A model generated the notes under the pieces. That model was not told the origin of the DNA and made no database searches. It saw nothing but the letters and a program-made list of their open reading frames with translations. A stretch of DNA of 5,867 bases from Anaerolineae bacterium (GTDB taxonomy: Bacteria > Chloroflexota > Anaerolineae > Aggregatilineales > Phototrophicaceae). Location of the stretch: NCBI GenBank assembly GCA_025454675.1, contig JALONZ010000153.1, positions 1 through 5,867 on the forward strand. Reading direction: 5' to 3'. Position 1 is the stretch's first letter, and every line of letters begins with the position of its first letter. This document shows positions 1 to 5,867 of the stretch, one piece after another. A program made the position numbers and the translations under genes.

Positions 1-1696
1 CAAGTACGATAGGGTCTGTATTGGGTGTGGTGGTGAGGTTATAAACGTGAGTTGTAACATCATTATCACGGCGGAACGTGGTATGAAACACCACATCTTC
101 AGCCGATTCAACAAAGAAATAACTGGTCATTTCTGCGCTCAGTTCGGTTAGGGCGCTATCCCAAGTTTTTATCAAATCGCCATTATCTGTTGAACCTGCG
201 CCGATGAGTGTTCCATCGGGCAACACTTGCAGATAACCGGGTGTCACAAACACATTTTCATAGGCGGTTACTTGTTGAATTTGGGCGGTATTCAAATCAA
301 TGCGCGAGAGTAATACATCACCCGGTATATCGTTGACCCCATACATATAGGCATAATTGGCATCGGCAACCAATTCCGCAGAATATCTGGTAGTCATCTG
401 GACTTGATTGAGCAACGCCATGCTATTGGCATCGAAAATCATCAATAAGCCATCCGCATCAATAGCGACCAATTTGGTGCTATCGGCTGAATAGGCGATG
501 TTGCTACTGCCTGCTGAACGGGTTGAACGCCCGATTTCGCTTCCATCGCTGGTGTTATAGGCAACAATATCACTGCCAAAACCAGATATGCCCGCCACTT
601 TGCTACCATCTGGGCTGACCGCGACACCCGCAAAACTGCTATCTGCGCCGATGGTGTTCACCAAGTTAAGGCTATAAATGACCTTGTTAGTGGGTTGCGG
701 GGTGACTTCGGCGGTGGTTGTATCGGTGGATGTTGTTTCTTCTGGTGTGGGAATGGTCACTTGATAGCGTGTAATCACATTTGCCGAGCTGACATACAAC
801 ACGCGCTCCCCAAACACGATTTGACCTGCATCAGGCACTGCCTCAAAATAAATTTGTGTGCCAGTGGTCATATCAAAGACATGCACCTCACAATTACCTG
901 CCACCGTTGCCAATAATGGGGCAGTTGGGTGGACATCAAAATCGGTATAATCGGCGCAGGGGGTGGCATTGAGCGAAATACCTTCGCCGACCACATCCGT
1001 ATAGGCGGTTAAATTCGCATAATAGACATTCACGATGACATCACCACCCACGACCAAATTGCGCCCATAAATAGATGATGTTGTAATTTGGGTAAAATCG
1101 GGCGACACGGTGGTTAGATAGTATTCATAGCTGGTATCCGGATTGAGTAAGACCAGTGTCCCATCGGCTAAAACTTCTAAATCGCTGGCAATAACACCAT
1201 CATCCGTCGCGCCAATCATAACCTGATTGATGACTTGACCTGTGGGTGTATCGTATGCGGTTATGGTATCATTTTCGAGGATATAAAACAGATTACCATC
1301 GGGTGAAAAAGCGACATCTGTCCCGCCAACAGGTAGCCGATAGGCAACATTGCCGAACAAACCATTTAACATCAGGGTTTCAAAAAATGTTCCTACAAGA
1401 ACATATCGCCCATTTGCACTGTAATGGACTGCGTTATCCAAAAACAAATCACCATTGCCAATTGTGATTTTATCCCCAATTAAACCACCATCGGCAACAT
1501 TGAAAAATGATATAGTCTTGGCTTCGTCAGCTACAACGAGGGTCGTCCCATTTGGCATAAGTGCCATATCTACTACATTGGCATCCACAACGATGGCTTC
1601 GCCAACTCGTTCTATGGTTGGAGAGGTGTTTTGTGCTAAAAGTGAGGTTGTCATCAGCAACAATAGCACCACCACAAATCCATAACGATAGGTCAT
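1..1696 (-). CDS. Secreted two-lobed beta-propeller (WD40/YVTN-like) protein, partial at the left edge
   Basis: An uninterrupted minus-strand reading frame runs from an ATG at 1696-1694 to the window edge, giving 565 codons with no stop; the C-terminus lies outside. An AAGGAG Shine-Dalgarno site (1711-1706) sits 9 nt before the ATG and fixes the start. Residues 1-22 form a Sec signal peptide (short N-region MTYRY, then a VVVLLLL core, likely cut near LLAQ). The body is rich in beta strands with repeated turns of the type seen between propeller blades: HYSANGRY (about 91-98), FSPDG (130-134), LADG (176-179), VSPDG (360-364), YSAD (402-405) and LPDG (491-494). A Thr/Pro/Glu-rich linker at about 315-337 separates two propeller-like halves. 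The only two cysteines seen (C247, C269) could form a disulfide, consistent with an extracytoplasmic site. Propeller architecture is well supported; the ligand or role is unknown. It is transcribed divergently from the DUF1800 operon, with a 201 bp shared control region. Confidence 0.8.
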   Translation of the reverse strand, partial: MTYRYGFVVVLLLLMTTSLLAQNTSPTIERVGEAIVVDANVVDMALMPNGTTLVVADEAKTISFFNVADGGLIGDKITIGNGDLFLDNAVHYSANGRYVLVGTFFETLMLNGLFGNVAYRLPVGGTDVAFSPDGNLFYILENDTITAYDTPTGQVINQVMIGATDDGVIASDLEVLADGTLVLLNPDTSYEYYLTTVSPDFTQITTSSIYGRNLVVGGDVIVNVYYANLTAYTDVVGEGISLNATPCADYTDFDVHPTAPLLATVAGNCEVHVFDMTTGTQIYFEAVPDAGQIVFGERVLYVSSANVITRYQVTIPTPEETTSTDTTTAEVTPQPTNKVIYSLNLVNTIGADSSFAGVAVSPDGSKVAGISGFGSDIVAYNTSDGSEIGRSTRSAGSSNIAYSADSTKLVAIDADGLLMIFDANSMALLNQVQMTTRYSAELVADANYAYMYGVNDIPGDVLLSRIDLNTAQIQQVTAYENVFVTPGYLQVLPDGTLIGAGSTDNGDLIKTWDSALTELSAEMTSYFFVESAEDVVFHTTFRRDNDVTTHVYNLTTTPNTDPIVL

Positions 1697-1725
1697 CAGA
1701 AAATACTCCTTATAGGTTAATATAG

Positions 1726-1762
1726 ATAAACGTGTTTATACACATCTTTTCGTTATAAACAC
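1726..1762. repeat. Overlapping inverted repeats (three ATAAAC half-sites), possible operator or leader hairpin
   Basis: Two dyads share an arm. The compact one is ATAAAC-GT-GTTTAT at 1726-1739, a 6 bp perfect dyad. The longer one is GTGTTTATA (1732-1740) paired with TATAAACAC (1754-1762), a 9 bp perfect inverted repeat with a 13 bp spacer; its arms start 22 bp apart, about two helical turns. The cluster begins 30 bp upstream of the propeller start codon. It could be a repressor-binding site. If transcription starts further upstream it would instead be a 9 bp leader hairpin just before the ribosome binding site. Confidence 0.45.
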
Positions 1763-1802
1763 TCTTTTATTGTAATATATTTTTGCTTTTGCGTATACAC
1801 AT
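1737..1802. repeat. Pair of direct repeats TATACACAT
   Basis: The 9-mer TATACACAT occurs at 1737-1745 and 1794-1802, 57 bp apart start to start. The related TATAAACAC lies between them at 1754. The first copy overlaps the dyad at 1726-1762 and the second overlaps the leftward -10 candidate. In AT-rich DNA such repeats can arise by chance, so a binding-site role is only suggested. Confidence 0.25.
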
Positions 1803-1830
1803 AGCATATGACCAATCTCTTAGGTGACAA
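1803..1830 (-). promoter_or_regulatory. Candidate promoter for the propeller gene
   Basis: Read on the minus strand, TTGTCA (1830-1825, 5 of 6 matches to the -35 consensus) is followed after 16 bp by TATGCT (1808-1803, 4 of 6 matches to the -10 consensus). Its -35 box overlaps the -35 box of the rightward promoter base for base. Transcription would start near 1796, leaving a leader of about 100 nt that includes the dyad at 1732-1762. The AT-rich sequence offers other -10-like hexamers closer to the gene, so this assignment is weak. Confidence 0.25.
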
Positions 1831-1853
1831 TCTGCAATAAATGTTCATATAAT
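1824..1853 (+). promoter_or_regulatory. Sigma70-type promoter for the DUF1800 operon
   Basis: A perfect TATAAT -10 box lies at 1848-1853. A -35 box GTGACA (5 of 6 matches to TTGACA) lies at 1824-1829, with an 18 bp spacer. Transcription would start near 1860, giving a leader of about 38 nt before the ATG at 1898. The leader contains the AAAGGA ribosome binding site. The -10 box lies between the arms of an imperfect dyad: ATGTTCAT (1841-1848) against ATGAAACAT (1852-1860), with one bulged base. Confidence 0.6.
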
Positions 1854-1897
1854 GAAACATAAGCGATAAGTTCTTAAGAGAAAGGACATTTAGGCAC

Positions 1898-3367
1898 ATG
1901 CCAATCAATCGCCGTGATTTTTTTGCGCTACTTGGGGGTGTTAAGCCCATCACACCTAATCAAACGGTGGCGGAAGATTTTTCGCCCCGCTCGCCAGAAC
2001 TTCATGTTCTTAGCCGTCTAACGTGGGGGGTAACACCTTCTGATGTTGCCAACATTCAACAAATGGGTATTGAAGGCTACATCGAATGGCAACTCAACCC
2101 CGAATCTATCCCCGACCCGCGTATAGACGATTTTATGTCCAAGCGCCAAGTTTTGAGCATGTCCACCACACAACTGCGCCAAATTGCCGATGAGCAATAC
2201 GGTTTTGTCATCAGCAACATGCTATGGGCGCGGTTGTATCGGGCAACCTATAGTGAACGCCAATTGTATGAACGCATGGTTGAATTTTGGACAGACCATT
2301 TCAATATCCCCCTGCAAGATTATTTAACCGAAAAAATGATTGATGACCGCGAGGTGATACGCAAGCACGCACTGGGCAATTTCCGTGAATTGCTATTTGC
2401 CAGCGCCCAAAGCCCCGCCATGCTGATGTACTTAGATAATGATGTGAGTGATAAAGAACACCCCAACGAAAATTATGCCCGTGAATTGATGGAATTGCAC
2501 ACATTGGGCGTGAACGGTGGGTATACCGAACAAGATGTGGTCGAAGTTGCCCGCGCCCTAACCGGTTGGACGATTGAATATGGGCGTGATGATATGTTCG
2601 TGTTCGATATGAATCGGCATGATACCGGCGAAAAGACCGTTTTAGGGGTCACATTACCCGCAGGACGCGGTATCGAAGATGGTTTACAAGTATTGGATAT
2701 TTTGGCGTATCACCCCTCAACAGCGCGTTTCATCGCCCAAAAATTGTGTCGCCGTTTTATTGCCGATTTCCCCCCCGATTCGATTGTGCAAAGTACCGCA
2801 GAAGTCTTTTTTACCACAGGCGGCGATATTCGCGCGACCATGCGTCATTTGCTCCTCTCGGATGAATTTATGAATGCCTATGGGCAAAAATTTCGCCGTC
2901 CGTTGGATTTTGTGATTGGCACACTCCGCGCCCTGCGTGATGGGATTGATGTGGATAACATTTATGTGTTTATCGAGCCATTAGAAGGTATGGGGCAAGT
3001 GCCATATGCGTGGAATCCACCGAATGGTTATCCGGATGTGGCGATTGCATGGCTCAATACCAATGGCTTACTCTATCGCTGGAATTTGGGGCTGAATATG
3101 GCATTGGCGGGTGAAGGCTATTTGCAGGGGATTGTCCTCAATTTGGATGCGGTGATTCCACAAGCCACAACCGTTGGCGAATTGGTGGATATTGCCGCCG
3201 AGCGCATTTTGACCGTATCGCTTCCCGCCGATTTGCGCCAATTATTTGTGAATTTGCTCAATCGGGATGGTGATGAGACTGCACTGGTGGATGACCGCCT
3301 CCGCAGGTCATATTTGCCTTCATTAGTTGGGCTGATGATAGCTTCCCCCCAATTTCAATGGCTTTGA
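1898..3367 (+). CDS. DUF1800 domain-containing protein
   Basis: This 489-residue protein belongs to the DUF1800 family, which has no established biochemical activity to my knowledge and commonly sits beside a DUF1501 gene. Family hallmarks appear in order: RLTWGVTP (40-47), WTDHFN (131-136), the core NENYARELMELHTLGVNGGY (190-209) followed by QDVVEVARALTGW (212-224), HDTGEK (241-246), HPSTARFIAQKLCRRF (272-287), RRPLDF (333-338) and GMGQVPYAWNPPNGYPD (364-380). It ends with the typical SPQF segment, so it appears full length. The start is the ATG preceded by AAAGGA at 1881-1886, 11 nt away. The N-terminus INRRDFFALLGG resembles a twin-arginine signal, but the hydrophobic stretch is only about eight residues and is followed by Lys-Pro. 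Export on its own Tat signal is therefore doubtful. It is the first gene of a three-gene operon. Confidence 0.93.
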   Translation: MPINRRDFFALLGGVKPITPNQTVAEDFSPRSPELHVLSRLTWGVTPSDVANIQQMGIEGYIEWQLNPESIPDPRIDDFMSKRQVLSMSTTQLRQIADEQYGFVISNMLWARLYRATYSERQLYERMVEFWTDHFNIPLQDYLTEKMIDDREVIRKHALGNFRELLFASAQSPAMLMYLDNDVSDKEHPNENYARELMELHTLGVNGGYTEQDVVEVARALTGWTIEYGRDDMFVFDMNRHDTGEKTVLGVTLPAGRGIEDGLQVLDILAYHPSTARFIAQKLCRRFIADFPPDSIVQSTAEVFFTTGGDIRATMRHLLLSDEFMNAYGQKFRRPLDFVIGTLRALRDGIDVDNIYVFIEPLEGMGQVPYAWNPPNGYPDVAIAWLNTNGLLYRWNLGLNMALAGEGYLQGIVLNLDAVIPQATTVGELVDIAAERILTVSLPADLRQLFVNLLNRDGDETALVDDRLRRSYLPSLVGLMIASPQFQWL

Positions 3368-3388
3368 GCGATAAAAGGATAATTTGAG

Positions 3389-4645
3389 ATGAGCATTACA
3401 CGCAGACAATTTTTACAAACAGGGGCGGTTGGGGGTGTTTTGGGTGTCAGCCAAAATTTATTCCCGCGTTGGATGCCCCGCATGGCATTTGGGCAAGCTG
3501 GCTCGCGGGAACGTGATGTGATGGTGGTGATTTTCAATCGCGGTGGGATGGATGGACTCAATGCAGTCGTCCCATTCGGCGAAGGCGCGGGTTATTATGA
3601 TAAACGCCCAACGATTGCCATCGGTGAGCCAGACGGCACAGATAACACCGCCATCAACTTGAACGACTTTTTTGGATTGCACCCACGTTTGCGCCCCCTG
3701 AAAGATATTTATGATGCAGGCGCATTGAGCATTATTCACGGGGTTGGTTCACCAGACCCATCCCGCTCACATTTTGAAGCGATGGAATTTATGGAACGCG
3801 GTATCCCTGGCGATAAAATGACGGCAACGGGGTGGGTGGCACGCCATTTGGCAACAGCAAGCTGGCAAAATAATTCGCCGTTCCGTGCCGTTGGCATGGG
3901 GACGATGCTCCCCGCCTCATTGCGTGGTGAAATTTCCGCGTTGGCGATGCGTTCCATCGCGGATTTCCATCTCGGTGGCAGACAAGAACAATTGGCGCAA
4001 GTCCAAAAGACCTTATCCGGTTTGTATCGGGTCGAAACCCCAACCGATATTTTATCGGGGCAAGCCGCGCAAGTGTTTAATACCATGAGTCAACTGGAAG
4101 ACCTTGCCAATCAATATTATGAACCTGAATATGGTGCGGAATATCCTGATAGCGAATTTGGGCGTGGCTTGCGTCAAATCGCGCAACTCATCAAAGCCGA
4201 TATGGGCTTAGAAATTGCCTGTGTGGATAGTGGCGGATGGGATACACATGATGGTCAGGGCAGTGTGGATGGCGAAATGGCATTTTTGCTGGATGACTTT
4301 GCGCGTGGACTCGCCGCCTTCTATGCCGATATGCAAGACCACATGAGTCGTGTTACGGTGGTCAGCATGAGCGAATTTGGGCGCACTTCATCCGAAAATG
4401 CGTCAGGTGGCACAGACCATGGACGGGCGAGTGTGATGTTCGTCATGGGGGGGGCATCAACGGGCGGGGTGTATGCCGATTGGCGCGGATTAAGTCCGGA
4501 TGCGTTGGATGAGGGCGACCTTGCCGTGACGACTGATTATCGTGATATTTTGGCGGAATTGCTCATCAAACGGGTAAAAAATCCGTTGGTTGACCAAATT
4601 TTCCCCAATCATACCGTGAATTTGCATAACATTTTTGTGGAATAG
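3389..4645 (+). CDS. DUF1501 domain-containing protein, Tat-exported
   Basis: This 418-residue protein is a full-length DUF1501 member. It starts with a convincing twin-arginine signal: SITRRQFL (2-9), a weakly hydrophobic Gly/Val-rich stretch at 11-20, and likely cleavage near MAFGQA (32-37). Conserved motifs follow: GGMDGLN (52-58), HGVG (117-120), SRSHFEAMEFME (125-136), GGWDTH (282-287), SEFGRT (328-333), GTDHG (341-345) and TTDYRDILAELL (381-392). The Asp/His-rich motifs fit a metal-dependent hydrolase fold; from memory the family is placed in the alkaline phosphatase superfamily, but its substrate is unknown. AAGGA at 3375-3379 lies 9 nt before the ATG. It follows the DUF1800 stop by 21 bp, so the two are surely co-transcribed. 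A run of eight G at 4447-4454 does not disturb the frame. Confidence 0.94.
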   Translation: MSITRRQFLQTGAVGGVLGVSQNLFPRWMPRMAFGQAGSRERDVMVVIFNRGGMDGLNAVVPFGEGAGYYDKRPTIAIGEPDGTDNTAINLNDFFGLHPRLRPLKDIYDAGALSIIHGVGSPDPSRSHFEAMEFMERGIPGDKMTATGWVARHLATASWQNNSPFRAVGMGTMLPASLRGEISALAMRSIADFHLGGRQEQLAQVQKTLSGLYRVETPTDILSGQAAQVFNTMSQLEDLANQYYEPEYGAEYPDSEFGRGLRQIAQLIKADMGLEIACVDSGGWDTHDGQGSVDGEMAFLLDDFARGLAAFYADMQDHMSRVTVVSMSEFGRTSSENASGGTDHGRASVMFVMGGASTGGVYADWRGLSPDALDEGDLAVTTDYRDILAELLIKRVKNPLVDQIFPNHTVNLHNIFVE

Positions 4646-4648
4646 GTG
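4644..4648 (+). promoter_or_regulatory. Ribosome binding site overlapping the DUF1501 stop codon
   Basis: AGGTG begins inside the TAG stop codon (4643-4645) of the DUF1501 gene and lies 4 nt before the ATG at 4653. It supports the ATG at 4653 rather than the in-frame TTG at 4635, which lies inside the upstream gene and would add a polar stretch before the signal peptide. The overlap of stop codon and binding site suggests translational coupling. The spacing is short, so the site may be weak without coupling. Confidence 0.5.
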
Positions 4649-4652
4649 CGCT

Positions 4653-5459
4653 ATGAAGAAAAATCTGCTGTTTGGATTCGCAATAATAATGGCATTTGTG
4701 GCGGGTAGCCTATTCTCCTCGCGCCAAACCAGCCTTGATGCTCAAACCAATTTTACCGATGATGAGGTGATTAACATCGTTGCCACATCGTCCCAATTTT
4801 CCAGCGCATTAGCCGATGTGGAAGCGCATGTGGGCAGTTGGAATGCGGTCACATTCAACACCAAAAATGCGTATGGGATTTGGCGCGTGTATTTTTCGAC
4901 TCCTGAAGGGGATGAGGTTGGCTGGGCAGATTTGAACCCACAAAATGGCAAAATTTATTCATGGGATTTGTATATTCCCGCCACCGATGCCCAAAAAGAA
5001 GTTGCCATGCCGATTATCAAAGACTTTTTGAACGGCGAGCCTGCCATTTTGGAATTATTAGATAACCCCGCTCAATATGAAATGTATATTGATTATGATG
5101 GCTGGAATAATCATTGGGGTGTGTATATCGGTGCGGGTGAATATGCCTTATGGGTCACGGTGCAATTTGATGGGGGCGCATTGCCGAATATCCTCGAAAA
5201 TCCGGAATTGACGGGGGTTTACTTCCCAGATTTGCCCGATTATGACCAATGGCTACAAGATACCCAAGCCCAAGCGGTGAACATTGCCTTTGCCAATGCG
5301 GATATTGGCGCGGCGTTGCGCGGTAATACATGGACAACCCAATCGGAACGGATTGAAGGCGATATTTGGTCGGTTGCCTTTTTTGTAGATGACACTTTGG
5401 TGGTGACGGCGACGGTGGATTTAATCAGTAAAGCCGTCATTGAAGTGGTAACACCCTGA
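4653..5459 (+). CDS. Secreted protein with three PepSY-like repeats
   Basis: This 268-residue protein begins with a Sec signal (KK at 2-3, hydrophobic core about 5-21, likely cut near LDAQ at 28-31) and has no lipobox cysteine. The mature part looks like three copies of a helix-then-strands unit. The helices start near V39, V117 and V209. Each is followed by a strand with a shared Trp-x-Val core (IWRVYF 76-81, HWGVYI 154-159, IWSVAF 238-243) and then a second strand pair (about 87-104, 163-180, 248-265). The spacing from helix to Trp is 38, 38 and 30 residues. Unit 3 reads most like a PepSY domain: AVNIAFANADIGAAL, then strands ending in VDLISKAVIEV. I do not recognise a named family. It starts 7 bp after the DUF1501 stop and is the last gene of the operon, so a role alongside that pair outside the cytoplasm is inferred. 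Confidence 0.8.
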   Translation: MKKNLLFGFAIIMAFVAGSLFSSRQTSLDAQTNFTDDEVINIVATSSQFSSALADVEAHVGSWNAVTFNTKNAYGIWRVYFSTPEGDEVGWADLNPQNGKIYSWDLYIPATDAQKEVAMPIIKDFLNGEPAILELLDNPAQYEMYIDYDGWNNHWGVYIGAGEYALWVTVQFDGGALPNILENPELTGVYFPDLPDYDQWLQDTQAQAVNIAFANADIGAALRGNTWTTQSERIEGDIWSVAFFVDDTLVVTATVDLISKAVIEVVTP

Positions 5460-5867
5460 TTAATCTGTTATCGCACTCGTGCGCGGGTGTGGTGTCATCA
5501 GCGCGATGACACCACATCCGAAAAGTAATGCGAGGCTGATGAGGCTGAAAATCATGCCCAACATAAGCGCCTGTGATTGGTAGGTTAAGCGAATAACCAT
5601 CTCTGTCCCTGCTTGTAATGGGATGCCCATCAACCCCGCATAATTATCAACAATGGGTGTTTCTTCACCGTTAATGGTCGCTTCCCAGCCCGGATAATTG
5701 ACCATTGCAACAGTGAGCAAGGCATTTGTCTCGCTAGAGACCACCACCACCACCTCTTCTGGTGAAATCATTTCAAAACTGTGAATGATGGCGATATTGG
5801 GGCGTTCAATGGGCAAATCAATGTTCAATGGATATTGGGTTACGCCCATCTCGCGTAGATTCACTTG
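5460..5867 (-). CDS. YfhO-like membrane protein, C-terminal part (5' end outside the window)
   Basis: The minus-strand frame is open at the right edge and gives 135 residues before a TAA at 5462-5460. It contains the soluble domain and last membrane helix typical of the C-terminus of YfhO-type multi-pass membrane proteins, which are related to GT-C-like glycosyltransferases. The signature is VNYPGWEATINGEETPI, followed by a beta-rich IPLQAGTEMVIRLTY segment and a final helix MLGMIFSLISLALLFGCGVI, then a short polar tail TPHPRTSAITD. The GTG at 5864 is not a credible start, because the frame continues upstream and the expected N-terminal membrane helices are missing. It converges with the operon, and the two stop codons touch without a gap. 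YfhO function in envelope glycan modification is known only for some relatives; the substrate here cannot be told. Confidence 0.75.
   Translation of the reverse strand, partial: QVNLREMGVTQYPLNIDLPIERPNIAIIHSFEMISPEEVVVVVSSETNALLTVAMVNYPGWEATINGEETPIVDNYAGLMGIPLQAGTEMVIRLTYQSQALMLGMIFSLISLALLFGCGVIALMTPHPRTSAITD
5472..5520. terminator. Two adjacent hairpins at the convergent gene junction, possible terminator
   Basis: A small hairpin, CGCAC-TC-GTGCG (5472-5483), is followed at once by a large one. The large stem is TGTGGTGTCATC (5488-5499), loop AGCGC, GATGACACCACA (5505-5516): 12 perfect pairs. Outward it extends with G5487-U5517 (wobble), GG/CC and C5484-G5520, to 16 pairs in the plus-strand transcript. 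It starts 12 nt after the operon's last stop and lies inside the coding end of the YfhO-like gene. No U-tract follows on either strand, so it is not a textbook intrinsic terminator. Confidence 0.45.

Larger units (their letters stand above)
1697..1897. promoter_or_regulatory. Divergent intergenic control region
   Basis: This is the 201 bp AT-rich gap between the start codons of the propeller gene (leftward) and the DUF1800 gene (rightward). It holds the ribosome binding sites of both genes, a rightward promoter at 1824-1853, a weaker leftward promoter candidate at 1830-1803, and inverted and direct repeats described separately. No open frame here has a believable ribosome binding site or protein-like composition. 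Both genes are probably controlled from here, but joint regulation is inference. Confidence 0.7.

Noticed and set aside
695..1685. Plus-strand open frames at 695-916, 1246-1467 and 1455-1685
   Set aside because: They lie antisense to the continuous propeller reading frame, lack convincing ribosome binding sites, and have compositions rich in Cys/His or low in complexity, as expected for shadow frames.
1871..1882. Small palindrome TTCTTAAGAGAA before the DUF1800 ribosome binding site
   Set aside because: Only four pairs plus a wobble around a tiny loop; too weak to call an operator or riboswitch.
1753..1953. Minus-strand frame covering the divergent control region
   Set aside because: It overlaps the start of the DUF1800 gene and the promoter, and its translation has no protein-like features.
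4447..4454. Run of eight G in the DUF1501 gene (and seven C at 2770-2776 in the DUF1800 gene) as phase-variation or frameshift sites
   Set aside because: Family motifs continue in the same frame on both sides of each run, so both genes are intact as given. Slippage is possible but nothing here shows it.
4635..4652. TTG at 4635 as the start of the PepSY-like gene
   Set aside because: It lies inside the DUF1501 gene and would put WNRCA before a perfect signal peptide; the ATG at 4653 starts exactly at the KK-hydrophobic signal.
5862..5864. GTG near the right edge as a true start, making a small complete 134-residue protein
   Set aside because: The frame stays open to the edge, and the content matches only the C-terminal domain and last helix of YfhO-like proteins.
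1..5867. Mobile element, CRISPR array, tRNA or rRNA
   Set aside because: No transposase or integrase motifs, no regularly spaced repeats, and no tRNA- or rRNA-like stretch were found; nearly all the sequence is accounted for by the five genes.

Overview
The window holds ordinary bacterial coding DNA with short intergenic gaps, clear Shine-Dalgarno sites and five protein genes. Two of the genes run off the window edges. No RNA gene, CRISPR array, insertion sequence or phage gene is visible. Almost every product looks exported or membrane-bound: Sec signal peptides on the propeller protein and the PepSY-like protein, twin-arginine motifs on the DUF1800 and DUF1501 proteins, and a C-terminal membrane helix on the YfhO-like protein. 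Base composition looks roughly balanced by eye. The mix of a DUF1800/DUF1501 pair, a YfhO-like membrane protein and a large secreted beta-propeller would suit a Chloroflexota (Anaerolineae-like) genome. That assignment is a low-confidence guess; the sequence alone does not fix the phylum.

Layout: (1) Positions 1-1696, minus strand, encode the N-terminal 565 residues of a secreted two-lobed beta-propeller protein, which continues past the left edge. (2) Positions 1697-1897 are a divergent control region. It has a good sigma70-type promoter facing right, a weaker candidate facing left, and a cluster of ATAAAC half-sites forming dyads close to the propeller gene. (3) Positions 1898-5459, plus strand, are a compact three-gene operon: a DUF1800 protein, a DUF1501 protein 21 bp later, and a secreted protein 7 bp after that. 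The last carries three repeats that I read as PepSY-like. (4) Positions 5460-5867, minus strand, are the C-terminal part of a YfhO-like membrane protein whose stop codon directly abuts the operon's last stop codon. Two adjacent hairpins sit just inside it.

The DUF1800-DUF1501 pair is a recurrent bacterial gene pair whose biochemical role is, to my knowledge, not established. DUF1501 carries conserved Asp/His motifs in the style of the alkaline phosphatase superfamily, and DUF1800 is its usual partner. The most interesting point is the third gene, tightly linked to this pair and built of three degenerate repeats: it is a candidate extracytoplasmic partner. The DUF1800 protein has a twin-arginine motif without the usual hydrophobic stretch, while DUF1501 has a complete one. 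This raises the possibility that the two are exported as a complex on one Tat signal.
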